In this document: positions 42,135 to 54,095 of the stretch, piece by piece
How positions within the stretch are numbered: position 1 is the stretch's first letter
How the letters are laid out: the number at the start of each line of letters is the position of its first letter
Assembly (NCBI RefSeq): GCF_018320785.1
Contig: NC_054881.1
Location: 30,721,947 to 30,785,946, forward strand
Direction of reading: 5' to 3'
Length of the DNA stretch: 64,000 bases
Origin: Cheilinus undulatus
Taxonomy: Eukaryota > Chordata > Actinopteri > Labriformes > Labridae
The notes under the pieces: model-generated
Database searches by the model: none
Told to the model about the DNA's origin: nothing
The model's input: the letters and a program-made list of their open reading frames with translations, nothing else
Translations under genes and position numbers: made by a program

Positions 42135-43389
42135 TACAAAGTATGGTTATTACAAAACAAGACTAATGCTGTAAAACAATTCCATTGAGCATAAACATTT
42201 TTTGATGTCTTTCTCCTTCAATATCCTCCCTTTCAGCATCGACATACCGCTGCATTCAGGTCTTCTACTGATCAAAACAGTGCAGTAGGTCTTCTTCAGA
42301 CAGTTTTCTCAGAACCTCTGTTGTTCTTTTCTTAACTTCTGACACAGACTCAAAACAGCACAGATTTGATCTTAGGAAAAAGGAAAAAGTCACACGGTCC
42401 TAGATCAGGTGAATAGGGAGGGTGATCAAGCACTATGATTTGTTTTTGGACCAGAAGCTTCTTTACCGAGAGCAAAGTGTGAGATTGATCTTGGTGAATA
42501 ATGAAACAATTTTTTCCACAACTGTGGTCTCTTTACTTAGACTTTTCTTGAAGTTTTTCTAGAACTTGTTTGAAATAGTGTTTATTCACCATCTGGAGCT
42601 CACTCCTCAAAAATGATATCTTTAACGTCAAAGAAAACAATCAACATGGTCATGAATTTGGACTTGTTTTGTTGTCCTTTTTTCATCCTTGGTGACGATG
42701 GTCCTTCCCAATGCATTGACTGCTGTTTTGTCTCAGGATCATATTAGAAGATCCAAGTTTCAGCACATGTAATCACACACACTGTTCCCTTTAAGTTGTT
42801 CCAAAATGTCTCCCCAAATTGTCTAGAGTTTTTCCCTAGTCAGAAGTTTTGGGACAACTTTGTCTCACACTTTTGCCATTTTCAAGTTTAATGCAAAATT
42901 TGCCAAACTGTCTCTTTATCAATGGAGACCATTTCTGCTGTCACTCTTAGACTTAGACATCAATCATGTCAAAGGATTTGTTCAGTTTGTTGAATGTTTT
43001 AGGAAGATTTTGATGGCGGCCAGATAATTCATGGTCTTGGACATCCTCTCTGCCCTCACAAAATCTTTGGTGCCCTTCGAACATCCATGCACTTGACTTG
43101 TAGTGTTCCCCATACACCTCAGTTATTGTACCAAAAGATTCAGCTGTTTATGTTCAGTTTCACCAAAAATTTAAAATGTGTTGCCAAACTTTTGAGCTAA
43201 TCATTTTCTGATGCCTTGGCAAAAACACGTGCACTTCCATCAGTAGCTAACAGTGAACCAAAGACGCCACTAATTAGAAACTTACAGCAGTTGGTTACGA
43301 AAACCAAACCTTTATAAAAAATAAGACTTCATGTGACTGTGAACCTCATGGTTTTATCAGTCTCATTATTTAATAGCTATACCTCGTAG
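42135..43389 (-). mobile_element. Mariner-like transposon copy B (decayed)
   Basis: Inverted ends: atacaaagtatggttatta at the left and, at the right, tctcattatttaatagctat followed by acctcgta (the inverse of copy A's left end). About 1.25 kb, close to full mariner length, on the - strand. The reverse strand reads the same transposase as copy A, including the PDLA...DFFLFP-type catalytic motif near 42,400-42,450, but it is broken by stops and frameshifts. No nested insertion, which makes it the reference for the interruption in copy A. Confidence 0.8.
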
Positions 43390-45135
43390 GTGAAAGGTAA
43401 GTACACTTTGCCATTACAAAACAAAGCAGCAGTGAAAAGCTGAAGAGGATGTTGCCACTGACACACAGATTATTCACTTCACTATGTTAAAGCTAAAAAT
43501 TGTTGCCAAAATCTTAATTTAGATTTTACTAGATGACAATGAAGCATCCAAAAATGTTTTGTCTTCATGATTAAATCTGGCTTTTCAATCTTTAAAAACC
43601 CTTTCAGATAAAATCAAGCCCAATACATCTGGTGCGTCTCAGTTTTTATGCCTGGAGATAAATGAGCCAGTCTTGTTACATCCCTGTGGAAATCTGAAGG
43701 TGGGAAGAGAACATTATGACCGCGACAAGAATGTAATGAGACATGACAAAGAAGGTTTAACAAGAAACAGGTGGCACATAGATGTTAATGACATTACATT
43801 AGTGATTAATTGACCAGTTTTGATTATTTTATTAACAAGGTCTGACATTAGGGAATACAAAGAGGAGAATTATTGGGAAATTGAGGAAGCTGATTTAAAG
43901 AGCTGAATAAGTTAAAATTCATTTTTGAATTACAAGATGAAACTAGGGAGAAAATGCAGAAACTGCTTCATGTGAGGTCTGATGATTTTTTTTTCTTTCT
44001 GACAAGTTACAGAGCACGAGAATCGAGGTGTAGAGAGGATTACAAACACAACAACCAAGTAAGCAAAAAGGTAGGAGAGTAGTTTTAAGTTTCACTTGAA
44101 AAAAATATTAACCTTAAAAAACACATATTGAACTGTACACATGAAGCTAAAATAAAACAGACACATATTAAAAATCATACAGTCCATCTTTTGCTTAAAA
44201 CAAAGCAATATCACAGTGATAGATTCTCATTCTGCTTCGTTCTCCTCCAACTCTTACCGGACACATCAGCCCTCGAGGTGCTATAAGACTCACTATGTCC
44301 AACATGTACTTCATCTACCTACCAATTAGTACTACACTGCTAGCATGTAGGCTACATGGTTCACCAGCACTTTCTGAAAATGATGCTGTTGAGATCTGTG
44401 AGACCAAACAAAACTATTTTAGCAGCAACAGAAACCAAAATATTGTGCTTAAAGATACTGAAGCACTTTGTAAAGCAGAGCAACTGCAGTGTTGGTGATA
44501 ATTCTCTCTCTCACTAATAGCAATGCCTGTCACACAGATATTTCATTTTTAATTGGAAAATAGAGATTTTAGCAGCTTTAATGAATACCATTGCAAGAAA
44601 ATAATAATGACTTTATTCTATTCACATGTCACATGAATCCTTGACAGTGTGACAGTGAGCCAGCACTGACAACATCAAAACCTGACAACTTAATAGAAAC
44701 CAGCCTGCATTTATTTTCTTTTTAATGTGCTCTTTTCACACTGACATGTAGAAATAGAGAGAAAAACTGTGGATGTGTCGCCTTAAGAGTGTTGACTTCA
44801 ACTTCATGGTGTCTCCAAACACTGGGGACAAGTCATGACAAGCCAACCACATTTTATTCCACTGTTATAGAGTGTGATTGGAGCCATGGTAAATGTAGGC
44901 TTTTTGTGGTGTACTTTTGAGTAAAAAGTTCACCCTTAGTCTTACAGCTAAAATAAGTTGAATGGTAACTTGACTTTACCCTTGTTTTGTGTTAGGGTCA
45001 ACAATGATCCAAACACATTTAAACAGCTGCAAAACACCCAAAATTATCTTTCATCCTCTTTAGTTGTATGACTTGTCTGAAAGTGACTCCAGTGTGTGAA
45101 AAGGTAATACATTATCTCAACTTGACTCGGATTTT

Positions 45136-45330
45136 GTAGCTAGAAAGTATTCAGACCCCCTTTTCTAATAGATTTGCAAAAAACAAACAAAAAAAAAACT
45201 GTTTTCATTTTTCATGATGGGGTACTGAGTTTAGATTAATAAGAATCAATTGTTGTTGTTGTTTCCTCAGGCTGTAACAAATTTAAAAAGTGAAGGAAGT
45301 CTTAATACTTTTGAGTGCACTGTTTATAGG
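45136..45330. mobile_element. Solo Tc1-like end
   Basis: The text tagaaagtattcagaccccc followed by gatggggtactgagtttaga and, at the far side, ttaatacttttgagtgcact matches the two ends of a salmonid/teleost Tc1 element as I recall it, with the transposase region lost. About 195 bp. Confidence 0.6.
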
Positions 45331-45719
45331 AATGTGTATCTTGCCAATGAGTTAAACTTTCTGCTCATTTTTGTTACCTTTTCAAGCTACGTAAGTGTTC
45401 CTTGCCAAAATTCATGTCTAAAACAGCAGTAATTTAAACAATGATTACTATGTTAGCTATAATGATAATAACCCTCTGATTCAGTAGAGGTTATAACACA
45501 AGTGTTGTCGAGAATAAAAGGGTTTCAGTGATTGAATGTAGTCTTTCTGCACTACGAAGATAAAAAAAAATATTTACAAAGTTTGTGATGACTGACATCT
45601 TGTTTCTCCATGCTAAGTAGGATTTTGTTTCAAATTCAGTTCAGCAGAATTCTACAGGTTATTTTTGACTCTCAGGACTAAGAGAGTGTACAGAATTTTA
45701 AGACAACGCAAGGGTTAAG

Positions 45720-45985
45720 CTTGTATCCCACTTTTCTAGTCTTCCAAACACTCGAAGCATCGACACCATTGGCCACATTCACTCATTCACACCACTGATG
45801 ATGGCAGAGATGCCGTTAAGTATGCATCAGTTTGAACTAATCTCACTCAAGCACGCTTATTCCAGTAGCAGTGGGAGCAGTTCTGGGTTAAATGTCTTGC
45901 CCAAAGACATTTTGTCATGTGACTGCCTGAGCTGGATTTGGAACCTCTGACCTTCTGGTTGAAAGAATGCCAGCTCTGCCCTTAC
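45720..45985 (-). repeat. SINE-like fragment (minus orientation)
   Basis: The right end, read on the - strand, has a degenerate B-box (GGTTCCAAATC within cagaggttccaaatcc, near 45,939-45,954), then the body caaaatgtctttgggcaagac, then cactgatgatggcagag-type text further left. The match is to common fish tRNA-SINE text from memory. Old and diverged. Confidence 0.5.
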
Positions 45986-46599
45986 ATATTGTTAAGATCA
46001 GTCATGGGAAGATCTTGACTGTTTGTTCCATGTCACTTATAATATGCCCTTTTTTATCATGCAAAAGGGTCTTATGGAACAATTCTGAACTTCAAAACAA
46101 AGCACCTGTGTACTCTCAAACATGCTCTGTTTGGCTGCAAGCTTTCTTTGCCTGCTTTCATTCATCCTGGACTCATTTAAAGTCTCTTTGCTGTAATATT
46201 TGATTTTTTTATAAAATGTGTTTTTTTTTCCTCCTGTTAGAATTTTGCCGCTATTCAGGACAGTATAGGCTAAGCCCTTCTTTACATATAAAGGCAGAAT
46301 CCATTATTTTCAATCTCATCTTTTTCTTGTTTCTCTCACTGGTAGACTTTGGATGTCCCTTTAACAGCAGAACTATTTAATATTAATCATTCATTAATTC
46401 CACATGACCCTTAAACGTGGTGAGTTACCTTTGTAATTAAATGATAGAATAATTTTTAAAAAGCCATATTTAACTAGTTTCTACAGGGAAATGTAGATTT
46501 TTTTTTCTTTCCTACTGTTATTAACCATGCCACCCACGGGCCAAAAAGACGCACACAAATGTCACTTTGACACGTGTCAGTTTACTGAGTTCTAAAGTA

Positions 46600-47877
46600 A
46601 GATGCTGGAACCTTAAATTTATATAATCCCGAACAGTAACAGATCATGCTAAGGAAAGGCGAATGGCTCCTTTTATTCTTAATTTTGTTCGAAATGCCCC
46701 TTTAATTCCCCTCTGTAAGTTGCTTACGCAGTGCGCACTTCATCCGTCAGAGGGCGCATCCTCAATTCCTACTTCAAAAATATTCCCTCAAACTCAAATT
46801 CGTGGAGTGTGGAGCCACTTCAACAAAGTATGGAGACACCGTAAAATCTCACCTTTGCGTGAGATAATCAGCACGTGCGAGCTCGTTAAACGGAGCGGGC
46901 TAACGCCAAAGGAGAAGCCTGGACGCTTTCTCCCGAGATTTGTGAGACTCGGGGTCGGGAGTTAGGAGCTAAACATCTCACTGTGAACGGGAAACAAGGA
47001 CAGGGAGACACGGAGAGAGGGGATATGAGCGGAAGGGAGGCAGAAATCACTGAAAAGCAGAGCTGTGTACACGCGTAAGGATATTTGGGGCGTGCGTAAA
47101 GGCGCCAAACAAAGTAACGTTAACCGGATAACTGTAAACACTGATTTTCTTTTCCTTGGACATGTTTCCGCTGCCGGAGCGCGTTGTTTAGACTCTGTTG
47201 TTGTGGAACGAGGGTGATCCTCTGCGCTGGAGGAACACTGCTTTATGTTTTATGCCTTTTCTCCCTTTCCCCCTGGAAATTATGTGAAGTTCTTGCTTTT
47301 GACGCTTAACTTCCGAGGCTACGTTAAATGCAAATGCGGTAGGGCTCTCTTGGCTTTGCTTCATAAACTAAACTGAGTTGAAACGCTGTTTTTTCCACAC
47401 TGTGTAGTAGGCTGAAATGTGAGACACTAGTGAAGTCGACGCATGACAAACCGCTGCATACAGTTGTTACATTGGCTTCTATTGTAACCTTTCATTTACG
47501 CATGCTTGTTTGGATATGCAAAGAAAACTTTTCAAGCATGAAGAGAAGAAAATTCCCGTTTTCTGGTTACATCGCCGCTGTCTTCTGATCTGGATTTATT
47601 GAAACCGTGTTTATTTTTGTCTCTTTCATCATTTATTCCCATGCTGTAGTGACAGCAAAGCTGCTCTGCGTCAGGGATGTGGATATAATGCTGTGACCTA
47701 CTGCCACTGAAATCGAGTTGTGAAAATACCCAATTATTGCGCTGATAGTTAATGATTAAGACATCAGGTGGGGAACCGTGCGTAGTTCCTGCGTGTGCGT
47801 CGTGAAACTCCGCTGTAAACGTGCTGTGAACCACTTCAGGACTCGGTTAGTTTGTGAAGGGAGTCTCCGGAGCAGAC
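46600..47877 (+). promoter_or_regulatory. vav2: vav2 promoter and 5' UTR region (CpG-rich)
   Basis: CpG density rises sharply from about 46,730 to 47,250 (ggagcgggctaacgcc, gggcgtgcgtaaaggcgcc, ggagcgcgttgttt) against the AT-rich flanks, as expected of a CpG-island promoter, and the vav2 ATG follows at 47,878. No TATA box or start site can be placed. A 100-codon frame at 46,663-46,965 lies within it, has no homology and is probably chance. A partial CTCF-like core (gtcagagggcgc near 46,746) is also present. Confidence 0.65.
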
Positions 47878-48081
47878 ATGGAGGAGTGGAGACAATGCGG
47901 GCGGTGGTTGATAGACTGTAAGGTCTTGCCCCCGAACCACCGGGTCGTTTGGCCCTCGGCTGCCGTCTTCGACTTGGCACAGGCCCTAAGAGACGGAGTG
48001 CTCCTTTGCCAGATGTTGCACAACCTCTCACCGGGATCAGTAGACCTGAAGGAGATCAACTTCAGACCCCAGATGTCACAG
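47878..48081 (+). CDS. vav2: VAV2 guanine nucleotide exchange factor, first coding exon (partial)
   Basis: Rho/Rac GEF of the DH-PH family that acts downstream of tyrosine kinases at the plasma membrane. The exon encodes residues 1-68, the first half of the N-terminal calponin-homology domain: [20 protein letters not shown], then [20 protein letters not shown], ending FRPQMSQ and the donor CAG|GTGAGT. It is almost identical to the N-terminus of vertebrate VAV2. The ATG is the first in-frame Met with the family-conserved ME(E/Q)WRQC start (context agacATGG). The remaining exons (rest of CH, acidic region, DH, PH, C1, SH3-SH2-SH3) lie beyond the window after an intron of more than 15.9 kb. Confidence 0.96.
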
Positions 48082-49790
48082 GTGAGTCAGCTGAGGTGCA
48101 AACTTCAAACCGGCAGATTGCTTGATTTACACATCCAGGCTAGGGCTGGGTAATATGAACCAAGATCATATCACAATACTTTTTTAACAGTATGAACCTA
48201 CATTACTATATTTTGGCTGAAAGGCAATACACAAGATATATCTTCAGGTGCAGGTCAAGTAATTTGGAGACCCCAAGTAGAGACAGTGTTGGGTCCCTCC
48301 ACATTTTACCAAAAGTCTTGCCATCCTGAAGCATCTCTTTCACTTGAAAGTAACAGAACTACAGAACATAGACTAATGACATTTACATGTCTAATACCCA
48401 GCCTAAACACAGATTATCTTGTGGCCAGTAAGCATATGTTTGTCATATTTAATCAGAGCATGAGGCATCTGTTCCTTATTTGCTCTCATCAATGGCCTGA
48501 TGAAGTCAGAAGAACTATATTATGCTATTTTACTCAACATAAAATATATCAGTATAAACAATGTTGTCTTAAACATGACCTTGTTTGAAAGAATACTCAT
48601 ATACTCATTAATGTATTACCTGGCCCTCCTCCAGGCTATGCTTTGTGACCGTGTACAGATTTGCTCCGCTCTTCAGTCACACCTTTAAGATTGCTTTGAT
48701 TGTTTGCTAAGCTGACTGACACATTACAGCACCTCTGGCCTGGGTTTTCTGCTGTTTGCCTGCAAATTTTAAACAAACCTTCCTGTCACAACAAGCCTGC
48801 TGCTGGGCCTCAGCCCAGACCAGAACTACTATCTCTTTATCTGTGATAATACATCAGTTGAACAGATGTTCATGATGTAGAGAGTGGATAAATGCAGGGT
48901 CAAGCAGGTCTGCACTAGGGATGAAACAAGGTGCCACCCCTGCAAAAGGATAGGGGGTTTTCCAGTGCCAGGCTTTGAGCCAATCATGTCACTAGGGCTG
49001 TTTTGTAGTGCTGATGGCTTCAGTGTGCTGCTGAACACATAAGTTCTTTATGCATGTCTTCACATTTTGCAGTGCAGCCTTTATTGTAGCAGTATGAAAT
49101 GTGTCAGTGGGATAAAAATGGAGTTGCTCTGCCATGACAGCTACAGCATCAACACATTTGCTTTGGATTAAAGGGTGTTAATTGAGTATTATCCACTCAG
49201 TCAGGCTTTGAGTGGAAAGGATCAAAGATAATCGTGTGCTTTGGAAAAAATGGAGAAAGTAAAAACACTAACAGATCCCAGGTTGAGTCATTTGGATCTG
49301 TTTTCTTTGACCTTTCCAGAGAAGCAGACGGGTGTGGCTGGTTAATTTTACAAATGAAAACCAAGAATCATTGAAATTTAGATTTTTGTTGATTTTAGGA
49401 ACTTTTGCTTCAATGATCTAGATGTTGTAATTGCAACCTGAGTAGTGTGAGATGTTTGAATCAAAGCCAGATAAGAAATTTGTGGGTATTTTTTTTATGA
49501 AGATTGCAACCTAGCCCCAAATATTAAACTTTTTTTTTTACAACTAACAAGTGGAATGGATGGTCAAAGGGTTATATTATTAACACAGAAGTACTTTAAC
49601 CCACTAGTTTTATCAGAAGGTAACACAGTAACATAGGAAGTTATGTCTCTTAGTATGATAGGCAGGAATATAACAAGTTTCACTCCAAAGTAATACTACC
49701 CAACACTATGTATAAATACTCGGCATAGACTGATATACAATGCTCTGGTATCTGAATCAGTACCAGGAAGGAAAAATGGTGTTGGAACAC
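48082..49790 (+). other. vav2: vav2 intron 1, proximal part
   Basis: Begins with the donor GTGAGT. No exon or clear repeat recognised in this stretch; small frames such as 48,286-48,588 are not supported by homology. Confidence 0.6.
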
Positions 49791-49799
49791 TGCAATTTT

Positions 49800-50920
49800 A
49801 CTCCATCCATCTTTGCAACACTGATCAAGCAATGTCAGGTTGCATTGGGATCAGGTGTGAACAGCCCTTTTCAAGTCCAGCCACAACAACTTTTGGATTG
49901 AGGTCCTGCCTTTGTCTTTAAACCGTTTCTGTGTAGCTTTCGCTGTGTGCTTCAGGTCATTATCTTGCTGAAAAATAAGTTTTCTCTCAAGCCGTAGTTC
50001 TCTTGCAGACTGAACAAGATTGTCCTCCAGGATATTTCTGTATTTTGCCACATTCATTTTACCCTCTGCCTTTACCAGCCTTCCAGGGCTGACTGCCGAG
50101 AAGCATCCCCACTGTATGATGCTGCCACCACTGTGCTTCACTGTGGGGATGATGTGTTTGTGGTAAAGTGTGCGCCAAACATGACATCTTGTCTGATGGC
50201 AAAACAGCCCCATTTTGGTCTCATCAGACCAAAGAACTTTCTCCACTTGACCATGGCATTTCCTGCATAGCTTTAATGAGTTTTCTTCAACACTGGCTTT
50301 ATCTTTTGCCACTCCCATAAAGCTTCGACTGTTGAAGAACCCGGGCAACAGCTGTATGCAGAGTCATCACCGTGTCTGAAGCTTGTAACTCCTACAGGGT
50401 AGTCATAGGTCTAGGTGGCCTCTCTCACTCGTCTCCTTCTTGCATGCTCATTCAGTTTGTGAAGACAGGCTGATCTAGGCAGATTTACACATGTCATATT
50501 CTTGCCATGTCTTAATGATGAATTTAACTTAACTCCAAATTTTCAGTGCCTTAGAATTATTTTGTATCAATCCCCTGACTTCTACTTTTTGATAGCCTTT
50601 ACTTTGAGTTGTTTGAAGTGTTCTTTTGTCTTCATGGTGTAATGGTAGCCAGGAATACTGATTAACCAGTGACTAGATCTTCCAGACACAGGTGGCTTTA
50701 TACAACAATCACTTGAGAGACATTCACTGCACTAAGGTGATCCTCATTTCACTAACTGTGAGACTATAGTACCAATTGGCTGGACCTCTGTTGAATTAGG
50801 CCAGTCACTTTAAAGAGGGTGAATATTTATGTAATTATTTTACTTTGAATGTTTTTATTTAATTTACATTACTTTATAAAAAAATCTGTTTTCACTCCAG
50901 GAATATGAGCATTTTTTGGC
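49800..50920 (-). mobile_element. Tc1-like transposon relic in vav2 intron 1
   Basis: The longest transposase remnant of the window: the - strand frame 49,851-50,348 (165 codons) has VLWSDETKMGLF, the VKHSGGSIIQWGCFSAVSPG core and KLIFQQDNDLKHTAK, i.e. the first two acidic positions of the DDE triad (D of SDET and D of QQDND), in one uninterrupted frame. The third-acid region and the N-terminal DNA-binding part are out of frame or lost. The left flank contains gtttatgtaattatttt-type end sequence near 50,830. No clean terminal repeats seen. Confidence 0.8.
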
Positions 50921-52886
50921 AGCAAAATACTAATAACTGACAGTTCAAGGCCAGAGCTCACTTTGCTGTTGTGTCATTTACTTAAACTCAGAGGAAACTT
51001 GAGCCTTCATGGTGGCACAAGCAGAGGTTTACATAAAACTCAGTGGGGCAATTAGAGGTTGGCACTCCTATTATGTAAAGCTCACACACTCTCCAGCTCA
51101 TTCATGCTTCCAAAGCCAATATCAGGAAGTGTCGGATGCCACAGGAACTGTACATGACCACAGTGTCGGAGTAAAAGTGCACTGTGGCAAAGGCTTCTAT
51201 TGACTTGCTCACATTGACGTCTGGTCTTAAGTACCACTGAGCCTTTATTGCTGTATGGTGATTGCCACTTTGTATAGATCCCTGCTGTTGAAATGCTGGA
51301 TGTGTCCAGTTGTTCTCAGTGTTGTGTCCGCAGAGTCCCAAACAGCTATCACACCAGAGCTATTGCCCTCTGACAGCACATTTGTCTGATGTTGTTGGCA
51401 CACCTTCCATGACCTGTTTCTGTCACAATAATGTGTGAATGTGTGCGTCTAGGCTGTCCGGCTGGCTTTTAGTCTGCTTGGTTTGGTTGCCTCTTTCTTA
51501 TAAATTTTCCTCACTTTTCCTGAATATTTCAAGGTTTTTATGAATTCTGTAGTCAGATAAGGACGATGCATTCAATCAGCAGTAGTTGTAATGATAGATC
51601 GACCTTGAAGAAGTTACAGAATACAGATTCAGAGCAGGATTTGTTAAATTATTCTGAACAGCCTCCAGTTAAATACTTAGACAAACCTGACAAATTATAT
51701 TTGCATCATTGAAAAGCACACATGTTGTCATCTCTGTTTACTATGTAAATCTGGGCCTCTTTTTAAATGTCATCAGGACAAGGACGTCTTGTTGATACTG
51801 AAGTCAGAAGAGTTAACCCATCTGAGAAGATAGGGGATCTGTTAGATAAGAAAAATGATATATCCTTAACTTCTCGACACAAAAATGTAAGAAATTTCCA
51901 TTTTTCAGTGTTAAAAAAATGTACACTGGATATGTTTTGACTCGACTCTAAAGATCAAGAATTTGTCACAAAGATTAGGCACTGAAAGTAAATGTCAGCT
52001 GCAGCTCCAGCACTTGGTCTCTCTCCCTTTTTGCCTGGTAACCACCAGTAGCCCTGACTTATCAGCTCCAGAAGCACTGACTTTTATGATTACAGGGCTG
52101 GAGAGAGTGCTGGATGGCATGCTTTGATCCGCCCACTAATCCCATGCTCCCAGTCCCACTGTGTGGATCTGCAGTCAGGGTGGAAGTGGTGTCCTCGTTG
52201 ACAAATTGGGTTAAACAAAATACTGGCAGCAGCACAGTAGTATGTGATTTATGATAAGGAAAAGGTCAGAGCGTGTGCTTTAACACTCAGAACACACAGA
52301 GTCCACGGCTTAGCCAAATGAAGATGAGGTGAAGCAGAGCGATTACACTATTTGCTCAGGACAAAATTTCTCTTTACCTCGCTGATTGCTCCACTTGCAC
52401 GATGACTGATGGTCTCTCAAATTGAGTTTTGTCTCCCTTTTAAAAGCTCGGAGGATTCGTAAATGTGTTTCACACAGACACAAGCAGGTTTAACATCACC
52501 AAGGGGTTTTATATGGAAGAAAAACATCCAGTCAAAACGAATCAACTCCTCCTGTTTCTTTGTGACCTGTTAATTCTATTCACTTGTGCTGTTAACAGCC
52601 TATAATCACAGTGAGGCTTTACACTCTGGCATTGATTCCAGTTTTTACTCCAGTACATTTTCATTGTATTTTAGTGCATTCTGTGAAGCATCAAGGAAAG
52701 TTATTGGAGCAAAACTGAGGTCAGACTGTATTGTTACACTGAGGTATTTGGGATGAAAAAGTCTGTAAAATTGCACATGGCCAGTCATTGAGTCCGTGTT
52801 TATTAGACCACATGTTTACTGTCCAGTGACCATAACTGTTTAAGAGTTCATTCTACAAGAACATTGAAAAGTTGAGGTTTAAATTT
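50921..52886 (+). other. vav2: vav2 intron 1, unannotated part
   Basis: No exon or repeat signature recognised. Composition is ordinary for this window, with frames of at most about 80 codons and no motif. Confidence 0.55.
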
Positions 52887-54095
52887 AGGAAAAGAGCAGT
52901 AAAAGGTCCTGGATTCATAGGAGTAGGTTTGTCTTTTTTAAAAATGACAGGCATTGGAGATAAAGTTTGTTCTGTCTTTTTTTGTTTAGAATTACCTACG
53001 TTGTACTCCTCCCTTTAGGTCCTCATGTGTTCATTTTTTTTATACATTGTAGCTAGTAACTCAGTCTTTGAGGTTTAAAGTTTTCCTGCCCTCCAGCATT
53101 TGTATTTTCAGATGTCTTGAGTTATGTTCAACTGCAGCTTCCTAAATACAACCCATTTTGTGATATGGCTGTTTCAAAATAAAGGTATGCCAACAACGTA
53201 ATTAATGGGTCATTTTATTGTGAACAACCTTGCAGAAATTAAATGTTATTTATTATTTATTCATAACTGAGCTTTAGTAGGATACAAGTTTTTGTGTTTT
53301 TTGATAACACTGCTGGGAGGTACAGTATTTACAGCCACTCCTGTGACCACGATTCAGAGCTACGGCCCACTTCTTGTAAATATATTGAAGACAAGCAAGT
53401 CACATATTGAGCTGTTATTGGAGATGACAGTCCCAGCTGTGCTTGGCTCAAATCAAATAGACTTAAAACAACTTGCAGCACACAGCTTATCTTGTTAGAT
53501 GAGAGTTAGATTCAACAGGAAAAGAGCAGTAAAAGGTCCTGGATTCATAGATCTAGGAGTGTCTTTTGTAAATGTTCCAGTTAGAGTTTGGTCTGTCTTT
53601 TGTTGTATAGAATTACCTGTACTACTTTGTACACCTCCCTTCAAGTCATTGTGTGTTCAGTTTTTTCATAAATTGTAGTTTTAAGTTTTGCTTCCCTCCT
53701 GCATTTGTAAAAAAAAAAAAAAAAAAATTAGATGAGTTATGTTTAACTGCAGCCCCCTGGATACACTTCATTGAAACATCATTCATTCATAGATGTTTCA
53801 AAATAAAGGAACGCAGACAATTTAATTACTTGGTCCTTTATGGAGAAAAACCTTGCAGAAATATATTTTTTAAATTTATAGTTGAACTTAGGCAGAGCTA
53901 CAACTACAGTATGTTTTTTGATGACACTGTCAAGAGTGATAGTATTTACAGTCACTCCTGTGACCACGATTCAGAGCTACAGCCTGCATCTTTTTAAATA
54001 TGTTGAAAACAAGCCAGTCCCAGATTGACCTGTTGTTGCACTTAGTCCAAGTTAAACTGAATTAAACCATGTTCAGCACACAGCTTACCTTGTAA
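52887..54095. repeat. Diverged tandem duplication (~630-bp units)
   Basis: Unit 1 starts at 52,887 and unit 2 at 53,517. Both begin aggaaaagagcagtaaaagg with the same 34-base continuation. Later blocks repeat in order: tttcaaaataaagg, aaccttgcagaaat, gtgaccacgattcagagcta and agcacacagctta. Flanking blocks differ by many substitutions and indels, including an A19 run only in unit 2 (53,709-53,727). Confidence 0.8.

Larger units (their letters stand above)
43390..46600. other. Intergenic region upstream of vav2
   Basis: No coding homology. It holds a solo Tc1-type end (about 45,136-45,330) and a SINE fragment (45,720-45,985). The rest is AT-rich with no recognised structure. Confidence 0.6.

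Noticed and set aside
46663-46965. 100-codon ORF upstream of vav2
   Set aside because: Lies in the CpG-rich promoter, where open frames are common; no homology, and the vav2 ATG at 47,878 is fixed by family conservation.
47532-48059. Minus-strand ORFs overlapping the vav2 first exon
   Set aside because: Antisense shadows of a GC-rich exon and 5' UTR; the + strand is near-identical to VAV2.
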